Positions 30,127 to 39,723 of a DNA stretch of 64,000 bases are shown here, in pieces (the stretch's first letter is position 1; each line of letters begins with the position of its first letter). This DNA is from Paludisphaera mucosa (lineage in GTDB: Bacteria; Planctomycetota; Planctomycetia; Isosphaerales; Isosphaeraceae). The stretch covers positions 4,650,001-4,714,000 of the forward strand of contig NZ_JARRAG010000002.1 of the NCBI RefSeq assembly GCF_029589435.1, read 5' to 3'. The position numbers were made by a program, and so were the translations under genes. Under the pieces are notes generated by a model, which was given only the letters and a program-made list of their open reading frames with translations, was not told the DNA's origin and made no database searches.

Positions 30127-31212
30127 TCAGAGCGAGTCGGCGCTGATGATCTCGCCGCCGGTCCGGGTGCCCAGGGCCCGCCAGGCCGGCAGGCTGACCG
30201 AGTCCTTGACGAAGCGGACCGAGCCGTCGGCCAGCCCGACGTTCACGCCGCCCGAGTGGTAGCTCCGCGCGGCGATGTGGCCGGAGCCGAAGGCGGAGTC
30301 CATGCAGTCGAACCCCCGATAATTGGGCTGGACGGTGTGGCTGTAGGTCGAGACGAACTGCTGGCCCCGATAGTACTGCTGCCCGCGATAGGGGAGCGGG
30401 GTGAGCGCCGTCGTGGTGTCGCAGTCGGGGATCCTGGGGGCGTAGTTGTCGACGGTCGCATCCCAGGTCGAGAGGCGGTGGACCTGGTTCTTGTCCATCG
30501 GGTTCGACGCGGGCGACGCCGGCAGCGGCGAGCGCCGGGTCTCGGAGAAGAGCGACGTGTTCGAGGTCCCGTCGGTCACCGAGGCGATCCGGATGACGCT
30601 CTCGACCGACCGGAACTTGGGGTTGGTCGCCAGCGAGCCGGTCAGGTTCATCTTGTAGTTGAAGATCCCCAGCGTCGACGAGTTCGTCTCGGCCGTGGCC
30701 GTCGCCGTGTCGAACAGGAGGGCCGCGGTCGCCCCGATGCTCGCGAAGTAGTTCGAGTAGCCGATCTGGCCGGTGCTCGTCGCGTAGACGATGCTCCCCG
30801 GCATGCGGGTCGCGGAGGCGTCCGAGGGGCAGATGAACGCCCCGATGAGCTGGCACCGCGCCGTCTCGTTCTGGCCCGTGTTGTTCACGTCGAGCCCCAG
30901 GTTGAACGTCGAGAAGAGGCTCGCCTGCTCCAGGTACGGCAGGATGATCGCCTGGACCGACGACCGGATGTACGGGCCCACGCCCGTCGCCGTCGGCACC
31001 GGCCCGACGCCGTCCGGGAACTTGCCGTTGGTCGACTCGAAGTTGTGCACCGCCAAGCCGATCTGCTTCAGGTTGTTGACGCACTGGGCGCGGCGGGCGG
31101 CCTCGCGGGCCGACTGCACGGCCGGCAGCAGCAGGGCGATCAGGACGGCGATGATCGCGATCACCACCAGCAGCTCGATCAGCGTGAAGCCCGCGCGTTT
31201 CGATTCGGACAT
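30127..31212 (-). CDS. DUF1559 prepilin-like protein (H-X9-DG type)
   Basis: 361 residues. The N-terminus [20 protein letters not shown] is a type IV prepilin-like methylation and cleavage signal, with the conserved Glu after the glycine. It is followed by [27 protein letters not shown], the hallmark of the planctomycete DUF1559 family. The C-terminus has [17 protein letters not shown], the H-X9-DG motif. Planctomycetes carry dozens of such proteins, presumed surface pseudopilins, though their role is undetermined. It probably forms an operon with the lipoprotein gene at 29562. Its upstream region shares a 10-mer with that of the DUF1559 gene at 59987. Confidence 0.9.
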   Translation of the reverse strand: MSESKRAGFTLIELLVVIAIIAVLIALLLPAVQSAREAARRAQCVNNLKQIGLAVHNFESTNGKFPDGVGPVPTATGVGPYIRSSVQAIILPYLEQASLFSTFNLGLDVNNTGQNETARCQLIGAFICPSDASATRMPGSIVYATSTGQIGYSNYFASIGATAALLFDTATATAETNSSTLGIFNYKMNLTGSLATNPKFRSVESVIRIASVTDGTSNTSLFSETRRSPLPASPASNPMDKNQVHRLSTWDATVDNYAPRIPDCDTTTALTPLPYRGQQYYRGQQFVSTYSHTVQPNYRGFDCMDSAFGSGHIAARSYHSGGVNVGLADGSVRFVKDSVSLPAWRALGTRTGGEIISADSL

Positions 31213-31686
31213 GACTCACCCTTCCAGCTAGGCAAAAGGAGTGCGCCGCCGCGGCGGCGCGGAGACGGATCGATGAGAACTCGGCGGCGAACTCGTCATC
31301 GTCGGGACGAGATTAGGGGGCGGGAATGACGTCCACGACCCGGGGAGGAAGGTCGGAATCCGCCTCGGATCTTGCCGGTCAGATTTGATAATCAATCTCA
31401 ACGAAAATCGCTTAATGATGTCGTCGATGGGGAGGGATCTCGCGAAGCGCGGGAAGTCCCGTCCTCCCCGGCGATCGACGGGAGGCGAGGCCGCGTCGAT
31501 GTGTTCCCGATCTCAACATATCAGGGGTGACCATCCCTTATATAATCCCCAAACCCCGATCGTCAAGCCGCCGTCCCGGCCGTCGCCGCGGTTCCGGCGA
31601 GGTCCCGGACGATCTCCAAAGTCCGACGAGGCCGGCGCGACGGGGGTGCCCCGGCGGCGGTGATCGGAACGGAAAGGATAAACGCC
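31213..31686. promoter_or_regulatory. Divergent intergenic region between DUF1559 and aldo/keto reductase genes
   Basis: About 0.47 kb without a gene. An AT-rich island at about 31380-31425 contains TTGATAATCAATC and AATCGCTTAA (31406-31415). That 10-mer also occurs 239 bases upstream of the second DUF1559 gene (61365-61374), in the same orientation relative to the gene. The remainder is GC-rich, apart from a second AT-rich spot at 31535-31560 closer to the reductase gene. Confidence 0.35.
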
Positions 31687-32526
31687 ATGAGGACGCATTC
31701 GTTCGGGCCCGCGGCGCGACCGGTGGCGGCGATCGGCCAGGGGACCTGGGAGAGCGACCGGGGCGACCGGGCCGCGGCGGTCGCCGCGCTGCGTCGGGGG
31801 CTCGACCTGGGCATGACGCACGTCGACACGGCCGAGATGTACGGCGAGGCCGAGCCGCTCGTCGCCGAGGCGGTCGCGGGGCGACGCGACGAGGTCTTCC
31901 TGGTCTCGAAGGTCCTGCCGTCGAACGCCTCGCGGAAGGGGACCGTCGCGGCCTGCGAACGCTCGCTGGCCCGGCTGAAGACCGACCGGCTCGACGCCTA
32001 TCTGCTGCACTGGCGGGGGTCGCACCCGCTCGCGGAGACGATCGCGGCGTTCGAGGCCCTCCGCGAGGCCGGCAAGATCCTGTCGTGGGGCGTGAGCAAC
32101 TTCGACGTCGACGACCTGGACGAGGCGCTCGCCGTCGCCGGCGAGGGCCGGATCGCCTGCAACCAGGTCCTCTACCACCTCCAGGAGCGGGCGATCGAGC
32201 ATGCGGTGGCCCCCTGGTGCGAGGCCCATGGCGTCGCGGTCGTCGGCTACACCCCGTTCGGCCGCGGCGCGTTCCCGAAGCCGGGCTCGCCGGCGGGCCG
32301 GGCGCTGCAGGAGGTCGCCGACGCCCGCGGCGCCTCGCCGCGCCAGGTCGTCCTCGCCTTCCTGACCCGCCGGCCGTCCCTCTTCGCGATCCCCAAGGCG
32401 TCGAACGCCGAACACGCCGCCGAGAACGCCGGGGCCGGCGCGCTGCAATTGACCGACGCGGAGATCGGCCGCCTCGACGCCGCCTTCCCGGTCGGCCCGA
32501 AGCCCCGCTCGCTGCCGATGCTCTAA
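31687..32526 (+). CDS. Aldo/keto reductase
   Basis: 279 residues. A TIM barrel of the AKR superfamily with its tetrad visible: Asp and Tyr in THVDTAEMYG, Lys in VFLVSKVLP, His in YLLHWRGS. NAD(P)H-binding residues include the IPKASNAEH segment. AKRs reduce carbonyls to alcohols in the cytoplasm; the substrate is unknown, and the sequence is closest to the YeaE/2,5-diketo-gluconate reductase-like group. The ATG at 31687 follows AAGGA. It overlaps the convergent methyltransferase gene by four bases at the 3' end. Confidence 0.86.
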   Translation: MRTHSFGPAARPVAAIGQGTWESDRGDRAAAVAALRRGLDLGMTHVDTAEMYGEAEPLVAEAVAGRRDEVFLVSKVLPSNASRKGTVAACERSLARLKTDRLDAYLLHWRGSHPLAETIAAFEALREAGKILSWGVSNFDVDDLDEALAVAGEGRIACNQVLYHLQERAIEHAVAPWCEAHGVAVVGYTPFGRGAFPKPGSPAGRALQEVADARGASPRQVVLAFLTRRPSLFAIPKASNAEHAAENAGAGALQLTDAEIGRLDAAFPVGPKPRSLPML

Positions 32527-33221
32527 CGAGGCCCGGTCGGCGGCGTCAGCTCGAAGACGCCGATGGTGCGGGGCGTCGCCTCGTCGCCGACCTCCCATTT
32601 CGAGAAGGTGACCGTCCAGCCGATCGCCTCCAGTCCTTCCAGGAAGCGCAGGCCGTCGGGCCGGAAGGGGTCGGAGAGGAGGACCCGGCCGCCGGGGGCG
32701 AGGTTGGTCTCGAAGATCCGCCGGAGGTGGGGGTGGAGCGAGTCGCTGTACAGGACGTCGGCGGCGAGGATCCAGTCGTAGCGGCCCGTCTCGGCCCACT
32801 CGGTCCAGTCGGCCAGGCGGTGGTCGATCGCGCCCAGGCCGTTGCGCTCGGCGTTGCGTCGGCAGAGGTGCAGCGCCAGCTCGTCGCGGTCGGTCTGCAC
32901 CGCGCGGCCGCCGAGCGACGCGGCGACGATCCCCGGCAACCCCACGCCGGCCCCCAGCTCCAGGACGCTCCGGCCGCGGAAGTCGGCCGCGCGGACGGCG
33001 ACCTCGTGGCCCAGGGCGATGGCCGAGGGCCACAGCGAGACCCCGTAAGGGAGCCGGTTCGTCTTCCGGACGAGGGCTCGCGTCTCGTCCTCGTCGGTCA
33101 GGATCGCCGCGACGTGCAGGACGGTCCACTCGCGCCCGCCCCGCCGCAGGCGGTAGTCGAGCAGCGGGAACTCCCCGGCGTCGGTGTCGAGCACCTCGTC
33201 TCGCGCCTCGGCCTCGCTCAT
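32523..33221 (-). CDS. Class I SAM-dependent methyltransferase (METTL21/Nnt1-like)
   Basis: 232 residues. SAM-binding motif I reads VLELGAGVGLPGI, followed by the motif II acidic residue in RAVQTDRDE. A DW-containing strand (YDWILAADVLYSDS) is characteristic of the protein-lysine methyltransferase family 16 / Nnt1 group. The substrate is unknown. ATG 33221 is preceded by a GAGGGGGGAG binding site, which favours it over the in-frame start at 33284. It is divergent from the kinase gene at 33454. Confidence 0.82.
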   Translation of the reverse strand: MSEAEARDEVLDTDAGEFPLLDYRLRRGGREWTVLHVAAILTDEDETRALVRKTNRLPYGVSLWPSAIALGHEVAVRAADFRGRSVLELGAGVGLPGIVAASLGGRAVQTDRDELALHLCRRNAERNGLGAIDHRLADWTEWAETGRYDWILAADVLYSDSLHPHLRRIFETNLAPGGRVLLSDPFRPDGLRFLEGLEAIGWTVTFSKWEVGDEATPRTIGVFELTPPTGPR

Positions 33222-33453
33222 CTCCCCCCTCGACTGGCACCTTCTCGACGGTCTCGGGCGGCCCGATCGAACCCACCCTAACACAATCGGACTCCGGGCG
33301 CAAAAGCGCCAAACCGGTCAAGAATGCGCTTCTCCGTGGACGCGGCCCGATTGTAGAATAACGCGCTCATGCGATGGTAGCCGATAGCGTGGATGGTCCG
33401 GGGCTGCGCGTCGTCAGCCCCGGAGCGATGCTCCCGCCCCTGCAGCGAGGTGG

Positions 33454-36400
33454 ATGATGGACGCGAACCGCGACCTCCTGTTCGGCCTGCTCGCCTTCCA
33501 GACCGGGGCGATCGACGCCGACCAGCTCGCCGAGACCTGCGCCGGGCTCGACGCGGGTCGGACGCAGGGCGCGGGTGCGGCCCTGGCGGCGGACGGGACG
33601 CTGACCGACGACCAGCGGGCGGCGCTCGAGCGGCTGGTCGAGGAGCGGCTCGAACGCCACGCCGGCGACGTCCAGGCGACCCTGGCCGCGACGTTCGACG
33701 GCCGCTCGCTCGACGTGGTGCGCGCCGCGGCCCCGCGGGCGATCGCCCCGGCGGTCGCGGCTGCGGCGGCTTCGGCGGCCGAGGAGGCCACCCTGGGGGC
33801 GGCGGGGCCGGCCGTCGGCCACGTCCTGATCTCGACCATCGACAAGGGGGCCGGTCATGACGAAGAGGGACGCGACCCCCGTTACACGCTGACCCACCTC
33901 CACGCCAAGGGGGGCATGGGCCAGGTCTGGAAGGCGCGCGACGGCGCCCTCGGCCGCGAGATCGCGCTCAAGGAGCTGCGGCCGGAATCGGCGGGCGACT
34001 CGGTCGTCTGGTCGCGGTTCCTGTACGAGGCCAAGGTGACGGCGCGGCTGGAGCATCCCGGCGTCGTCCCGGTGTATGAGATGGGGGGCGGCGAGTCCCC
34101 GTACTACACGATGCGGTTCGTCAAGGGCCGCACGCTCGGCGAGGCGACCCGCGCCTACCACAAGGCCCGCGCCGCCGGGACCGAGGACCACGTCGATTTG
34201 GTGAACCTGCTGACGGCGTTCGTCTCCGTCTGCAACGCGATCGACTACGCCCACTCGCGCGGGATCATCCACCGCGACCTCAAGGGGCAGAACGTCGTCC
34301 TGGGAGACTTCGGCGAGGTCATCGTGCTCGACTGGGGCCTCGCCAAGCAGATCGGCGTGGACGGCCAGGCGGGCGACGCGGCCGACGTCGAGGCCCCCCC
34401 GGAACCCGAGGCCGCCACCCTCGCCGGCGCCCCGGAGGACCTCGCCACCCTCGCCGTCGATTCCCCCTCCCGCGCCGAGGCCGCCCCGGACGGGCTCGAC
34501 GCGACCCTCGCCGCCGGCGCGACCGCCGCCGCTCCGCCCCGGCCGGCCGCGAGCCCGGCCGACGCCGACTCCACCCTCCCCCCGGGAGCCGCGCCCGCCC
34601 ACGCCGCACGATCGGGCGATTCGTCGAAGGGCTCGGGAGCGGGGGCCGGCTCGGGCTCGGGCGGGCGGGGGCAAGGCAAGGAATCGGGGGCGGGGCCCGA
34701 GGGGACGATCCAGGGCCAGCTCCTGGGCACGCCGGCCTACATGGCGCCCGAGCAGGCCAGGGGCCGCCACGACCTGATCGACTTCCGGACCGACGTCTAC
34801 GGCCTGGGCGCCATCCTCTACGAGCTGCTCGCCGGCCAGCCGCCGTTCCTGGGCAAGAAGACGGCCGAGATCCTCTACAAGGTGTCGCACGAGTCCCCCG
34901 CGACGGTCCGCTCGCACAACCCGCAGGCCCCGCTCGACCTCCAGGCGGTCTGCCTGAAGGCCCTCGCCAAGGAGCGCGAGGACCGCTATCAGACGGCCGG
35001 CGAGCTGGCGAGGGACGTGCAGCGGCACCTCGCCGACGAGCCGGTGACCGCCTACGTCGAGCCCTGGCCCCGCCGCGCCGCGCGGTGGGCGCGGAAGCAC
35101 AAGACGGCCGTCGCCGCGGCGACGGTCCTGCTCCTGGCCTCGACGGTCGCCTCGGGCGTCGGCACGGTCGTCGTGAACCGCTGGCGGGACGAGGCCGAGG
35201 CCCAGGGCGCCATCGCCCGCGGGACGGTCAACGACATGTACGGCCGGCTCGGCGAGGGCTGGCTCGAAGACCGGCTCGACCCGCTCCAGAAGGACTTCAT
35301 GGAGAAGACGGTCGCCTTCTACGAGGGCCAGACCGGCCGCGCCGCCGACGACCCGGCCGTCCAGCTCGAGCACGGCGAGATGCTCCGGCGGATGGGCAAC
35401 GTCTACGCCAAGTTCGGCCGCCGCGACGACGCCGAGAAGGCCTACCGCCGCGGCCGGGACCTGCTCAGGCCGCTCGTCGCCGCGCGCCGATCCGACCCCG
35501 AGCCCCGGCGGGTGCTGGCCTCGACCGAGATCCGGTTCGCCGAGGCGCTCTTCCGCCAGGACCGCTTCGACGAGGCCGCGGCCCTGTTCGCCTCGGCCGA
35601 CGACCTGATCCGGCCGCTGGCGACCCCCGACTTCGCGACCGTCGAGGACCGCCGGCTGCTGGCCCGCGAGCTGCGCTCGAAGGCCCAGCTCCTCCGCCGC
35701 CGCGGCGACCTGCCCGCGACGGGGCCGGCGTGCATCGAGGCCCGCGACCTGCTGGAGAAGGCCCTGGCCGCGGCCCCCGACTCGCCCGAGGTCGTCGGCG
35801 AGCTCGCCCAGGCCGAGGACTACCTGGCCCGCTACCGCCGCGAGACGGGCGAGTCCGACAAGGCCGAGGCGGCCTCCCGGCGGAGCTACGAGCTGCTCGA
35901 CAAGCTGGTCGCCGAATACCCGACGATCCCCCGCCATCGCGAGGGCCTCTACCACGCCTGCGCCGAGATGGGCCGGCTCGCCTACGAGGCCTCCCGGTTC
36001 GACGACGCCGCGATCCTCTGGGGCCGCGGCTGGAACGAGGCCTCGCGGCTCGCCGGCGACTACCCCGACCGCCCCGAGTACGGCCTGAACCTGGCCGCGG
36101 CGTCCACCAACTACGGCGGCGTCCTGGTCGAGCTGGCCCGACTCCGCGAGGCCGAGCCGATCCTCCGGAAGGCCGTCGAGCTGAACACGGAGCTCGCGTC
36201 GCGTACGCCCGACGACCGCCAGGTGCGTTTCGACCTGGCCAAGTGCCGCTTCAACCTCGGCTACCTGCTCCTGAAGCGGGGCCGGCTCGACGAGGCGATC
36301 GCCGAGATCGAGAAGGCCCGCGACCTGAACGGGACGCTCGTCGTCGAGCTGCCCGACGTCCCCCGCAACGCCCACCTCCAGGCGACCTACCTCAGCCGCC

Positions 36401-37461
36401 TGGGCGAGGCCCTCGACGCCGCCGGCCGCCCGGGCTCCGAGCCCGCCTACGACCAGGCGCTCGACCTGCTGCGCAAGCTCACCGACAAGCATCCCGCCAA
36501 CGCCACCTATCGGCTCGACCTGGCGCGCTGCCTGTCCGGCCTCGGCCATCAGAAGGTCGCCGCCGGCAAGCCCGCCGAGGCCGAGAAGGACTTCGAGGCC
36601 GCGCTCGTCCAGCTCGACGGCCTCGCCGACAAGGGGGCCAGGCCCTCCGCCGAGGCCCTCCGCGAGACGTCGACCGTCCTGAGCAACCTGGGGAGCGCCC
36701 GCCAGGGGCTCGGAAAGGGGGACGCCGAGGGGCCGCTCCGGCGGGCCGTCGCCATCTCCGAGGAGCTGGCGCGTCGCGAGCCGCCCGCCGCCGAGGACCT
36801 CGAATCGCTGGCCGTCGCCCGCGTCGGGCTCGCCGAATCGCTCCAGGCCCGGGGCGCCGCCGCCGAGGCCGCACCCCTGTTCGCGCAGGCCGCCGAGGGC
36901 ATGGCCGGGCTGGTCGCGAAGGCGCCGGCCGACCCCAGGCTGCACTACTTCCTGGGTTACATCCTCGCCAAGCAGGCCGCGACGCGCGAGAAGCCCGAGG
37001 ACGCCCGCGTCGGCCTGGAAGAGGCCGTCGCCCACGTCAAGCAGGCCGTCGAGGCGACGACCGGCCGGAACCCCTCGTACCGCGACCTGCTCACCGAGAC
37101 CCTGGCGTCGCTGTCGGACGCCGACCTGAAGCTGGCCGCCTACGAGGACGCCCGGCGGGTGGCGATGGAGATCCCCCGCAACGCCGTGGCCCCCGCGCCC
37201 AGCTGCCTCGCCGCGGCCCGGCTGCTGGCCCGCCTGGCGTCCCTGGCCCGCAAGGACGTCAAGCTCAACGTCGCCCAACGCGACGATCTGGAGCGCAAGG
37301 GGCTCGCGGGCGCGGTCCTCCTGCTCCGCGAGGCGCTCGACGCCGACCCGGGGCTCGAGGCCGAGGTCAAGGGCGACCCCGCCTTCAAGGACCTGCTCGC
37401 CCACGCCGAGTACCAGCTCCTCCTCGGCAGCCTCGCCGAGCCGGCCGGCACCCGCAAGTGA
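33454..37461 (+). CDS. Ser/Thr protein kinase with insertion in the activation loop, membrane helix and TPR array
   Basis: 1335 residues. Kinase domain at about 145-520: Gly-rich loop GGMGQVWKA, Lys173 in ALKE, HRDLKGQN (273-280), DWGLAK in place of DFG (293-298), and APE at 431-433. Between DWGLAK and GTPAYMAPE there are about 118 extra low-complexity residues rich in Ala, Pro, Gly and Ser (about 300-417), an unusual place for an insertion. After the kinase comes one transmembrane helix (about 550-570), then roughly 750 residues of TPR-type helical repeats that should face the outside. This resembles the PknB-like receptor kinases common in planctomycetes. An in-frame ATG directly follows the first at 33457. 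Confidence 0.88.
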   Translation: MMDANRDLLFGLLAFQTGAIDADQLAETCAGLDAGRTQGAGAALAADGTLTDDQRAALERLVEERLERHAGDVQATLAATFDGRSLDVVRAAAPRAIAPAVAAAAASAAEEATLGAAGPAVGHVLISTIDKGAGHDEEGRDPRYTLTHLHAKGGMGQVWKARDGALGREIALKELRPESAGDSVVWSRFLYEAKVTARLEHPGVVPVYEMGGGESPYYTMRFVKGRTLGEATRAYHKARAAGTEDHVDLVNLLTAFVSVCNAIDYAHSRGIIHRDLKGQNVVLGDFGEVIVLDWGLAKQIGVDGQAGDAADVEAPPEPEAATLAGAPEDLATLAVDSPSRAEAAPDGLDATLAAGATAAAPPRPAASPADADSTLPPGAAPAHAARSGDSSKGSGAGAGSGSGGRGQGKESGAGPEGTIQGQLLGTPAYMAPEQARGRHDLIDFRTDVYGLGAILYELLAGQPPFLGKKTAEILYKVSHESPATVRSHNPQAPLDLQAVCLKALAKEREDRYQTAGELARDVQRHLADEPVTAYVEPWPRRAARWARKHKTAVAAATVLLLASTVASGVGTVVVNRWRDEAEAQGAIARGTVNDMYGRLGEGWLEDRLDPLQKDFMEKTVAFYEGQTGRAADDPAVQLEHGEMLRRMGNVYAKFGRRDDAEKAYRRGRDLLRPLVAARRSDPEPRRVLASTEIRFAEALFRQDRFDEAAALFASADDLIRPLATPDFATVEDRRLLARELRSKAQLLRRRGDLPATGPACIEARDLLEKALAAAPDSPEVVGELAQAEDYLARYRRETGESDKAEAASRRSYELLDKLVAEYPTIPRHREGLYHACAEMGRLAYEASRFDDAAILWGRGWNEASRLAGDYPDRPEYGLNLAAASTNYGGVLVELARLREAEPILRKAVELNTELASRTPDDRQVRFDLAKCRFNLGYLLLKRGRLDEAIAEIEKARDLNGTLVVELPDVPRNAHLQATYLSRLGEALDAAGRPGSEPAYDQALDLLRKLTDKHPANATYRLDLARCLSGLGHQKVAAGKPAEAEKDFEAALVQLDGLADKGARPSAEALRETSTVLSNLGSARQGLGKGDAEGPLRRAVAISEELARREPPAAEDLESLAVARVGLAESLQARGAAAEAAPLFAQAAEGMAGLVAKAPADPRLHYFLGYILAKQAATREKPEDARVGLEEAVAHVKQAVEATTGRNPSYRDLLTETLASLSDADLKLAAYEDARRVAMEIPRNAVAPAPSCLAAARLLARLASLARKDVKLNVAQRDDLERKGLAGAVLLLREALDADPGLEAEVKGDPAFKDLLAHAEYQLLLGSLAEPAGTRK

Positions 37462-37511
37462 GCCGACGCCGACGGCTCAAGACCTGATCGCGATTCGGTC
37501 GCGGGCGCGAC

Positions 37512-38216
37512 TCACTCGGGGATCCGGCAGAGGGCGCAGGGGCGTTCGGGGATCCGCTGCGGCGAGACCACCTCGACGCCCCTCTGGTCGAGTCCCAGGC
37601 GGGGGATCAGCCAGGAGGCGTCGACCTGCCCCTGGTCGAACGCGCTGCGGAGGATCACCTGACGCGCGAGGTAGCGGCTGGCCGGCTTGCCGACCCGGAT
37701 GAGCGGGTAATGTCCGCGGCCGAAGACCGGGTCGACGGCCGCCACGGCGTGGATGCAGTCGCTGATCAAAAGGTCCCGCGACGTGCTGATCGCCCGGTAC
37801 TGCGCTTGGCCCGAGTCGAGGATCGCTTTGACGTTCAGCGACCGCGTGTAGACCTCGGGCAGGATCTGGAACGGGCCCCACGCCGTCACCGACTCGCCGG
37901 CTCCCTGCACGAAGTCGAGCGTCTGATACAGGTCGAAGTTCACGCCCTTCTCGGCCGTCGGCGTCCAGACCCGTACCTCCAACGACTCGGGCAGCCAGCT
38001 GATCGTGTGGTGATAGACTTCGAGGGCGTTCGGGTCGGCCCCCTCGCCCGAGACCCGCAGGAAGGTCGCCCAGGTGTGGGTGTACCGCAACTGTTTCGGC
38101 CGGGACTGCGACCCGAAGACGATCGCATAGTAACGGTCTTCCCCCCGCGCCTCGCCGGCCGCGAATCCGCAGGCCATCGACAGGGCCAGAAACCAACCGC
38201 AGGCGCGACGGGTCAT
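37512..38216 (-). CDS. Secreted protein of unknown function
   Basis: 234 residues. It has a signal peptide (about 1-26, ending ARG|ED), then a domain with no family that I recognise, with motifs such as LRYTHTWATFLRVSG, YHHTISWLPES and HAVAAVDPVFGRGHYPLIR. The two cysteines of CALC near the C-terminus are not followed by another pair. ATG 38216 has AAGGA at good spacing, while the longer frame to 38375 is Arg-rich. The gene is convergent with the kinase gene and divergent from the squalene-cyclase-fold gene at 38573. Confidence 0.65.
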   Translation of the reverse strand: MTRRACGWFLALSMACGFAAGEARGEDRYYAIVFGSQSRPKQLRYTHTWATFLRVSGEGADPNALEVYHHTISWLPESLEVRVWTPTAEKGVNFDLYQTLDFVQGAGESVTAWGPFQILPEVYTRSLNVKAILDSGQAQYRAISTSRDLLISDCIHAVAAVDPVFGRGHYPLIRVGKPASRYLARQVILRSAFDQGQVDASWLIPRLGLDQRGVEVVSPQRIPERPCALCRIPE

Positions 38217-38572
38217 CCCCAGGTTCCTTCCGCAGCGGATGAGGCGGAATCCGGCCGGGCCCGCGTCGGCCCGCGCGTGACTCCGCGTAAACATACACCA
38301 CGATCCGTCCCGACCGCCGTCGCGCGGTCGACCGAAAGTGGCGTGATTTTGTCCACGAAGTGGACGATTCTTCATCGCGCGACGGGGCGGCGGACGCCGC
38401 CGGACGACCGGAGGATCCAGCGGTCCAAAGACTTGCGGCGTGCGGATGGGGCGGTGCGGGAATTGCCTCGTTCAGCCTGTCGACGAGCCGCGCGGGATCG
38501 CCGGGGGAACGGGCGAACGATCGCGCCGGCGCGGGGAGACGTGGAAATCCTCTGACGAAGGGATCCGGGAAC
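38217..38572. promoter_or_regulatory. Divergent intergenic region with an operator-like palindrome
   Basis: About 0.36 kb between divergent genes. At 38351-38365 lies GTCCACGAAGTGGAC, a perfect 6-base inverted repeat with a 3-base spacer, next to a short AT-rich run (GATTTT at 38345-38350). It could be a binding site for a dimeric regulator controlling one or both genes. No other gene-like frame is convincing. Confidence 0.35.
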
Positions 38573-39688
38573 ATGGACACGCGACGCGATTTCCTCGGGC
38601 GCACGCTGGGGGCGGCCGGGCTGGTCGGCCTGGGCTGCGGCCGGAGCTTCGGGCAGGCGGCCCCCTCGACGCCGGACCTCGCCAGGGCGGTGACGTTCCT
38701 GCGCTCCCGACAGGAGCCCGACGGGAGCTGGTCCGGCGTCCGCGAGCCGGGGATCACCGCGCTGGTGGCGACGGCCCTGCTGCGGTCCGGGAAAGTCGTC
38801 CCCGAAGATCCCGCGATCGCCAGGGCGCTGGGGTTCCTGGAGAACTACCTGGGGCCGAAGGGGGGGCTCGCGAAGGCCCCGCACTCGGTCTATGCGACGT
38901 CCGTGGCGCTCATGGCGTTTCACGAGGCCAACGTCGGCGGCAAGTACGACTCGGTGGTCGCCGGCAACCAGGCGTTCCTCAAGGGGGCGCAGTACGACGA
39001 GAGCGAGGGGAAGGACCGGGCCGACCCCCAGTACGGAGGCCTAGGCTACGGCGACGGCCGCAGCCGGCCCGACCTCTCCAATACGGCGTTCATGATCGAG
39101 GCCCTCCGCGACAGCGGCGTCCCGGCCGACGACCCGGCCTTGCAGAAGGCGCTCGTGTTCGTCTCGCGGTGCCAGAACCTGAAGAGCGAGTTCAACGACC
39201 AGCCGTTCGCCGCCAAGGTGAACGACGGCGGGTTCATCTACACCTCGGGCGAGTCCGCCCCGCCCGGCGGCCGCGGCGAGGCCAAGGGCGCGCGCACGGA
39301 CCCCGACGGCGGGATCCGGTCGACGGCCGGGATGACCTACTCGGGCCTCAAGAGCATGATCTACGCCGGCCTCAAGCCCGACGACCTGCGCGTCAAGGCG
39401 GCCGTCGGCTACATCAGGAAGAACTACACCCTGGACGAGAACCCCGGCCAGGGCGGGCGCGGGCTGTACTACTACTACATGGTCTTCGCCCGCGCGCTGG
39501 CCGCCCTCGGCGAGTCCCCGTTCGTCGACGCCGCCGGCAAGGCCCACGACTGGAAGGCCGAACTCGCCGCCGCCCTCGCCGCCCGCCAGGAGGCGTCCGG
39601 CGCCTGGGCCAACCGCGACGACCGCTTCATGGAAGGCGACCCCCACATCGTCACCTCGTACGCCCTGATGGCCCTCGCGGCGAAGTGA
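38573..39688 (+). CDS. Tat-type exported prenyltransferase/squalene-cyclase-fold (alpha/alpha-barrel) protein
   Basis: 371 residues. The N-terminus DTRRDFLGRTLGAAGLVGLG has a twin-arginine motif followed by a hydrophobic stretch, so export by the Tat route is likely. The body has QW-like repeats of the terpene-cyclase/prenyltransferase family, such as LRSRQEPDGSWSG, AQYDESEGKD and ARQEASGAWANRDDRF. The catalytic DxDD of squalene-hopene cyclases is not visible, so the fold is more certain than the chemistry. Planctomycetes encode many such secreted all-helical barrel proteins. ATG 38573 starts the Tat signal directly. Confidence 0.78.
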   Translation: MDTRRDFLGRTLGAAGLVGLGCGRSFGQAAPSTPDLARAVTFLRSRQEPDGSWSGVREPGITALVATALLRSGKVVPEDPAIARALGFLENYLGPKGGLAKAPHSVYATSVALMAFHEANVGGKYDSVVAGNQAFLKGAQYDESEGKDRADPQYGGLGYGDGRSRPDLSNTAFMIEALRDSGVPADDPALQKALVFVSRCQNLKSEFNDQPFAAKVNDGGFIYTSGESAPPGGRGEAKGARTDPDGGIRSTAGMTYSGLKSMIYAGLKPDDLRVKAAVGYIRKNYTLDENPGQGGRGLYYYYMVFARALAALGESPFVDAAGKAHDWKAELAAALAARQEASGAWANRDDRFMEGDPHIVTSYALMALAAK

Positions 39689-39723
39689 TCGAGGAAGCGT
39701 CTCTCGGAATCGCGCCCGCCCGC

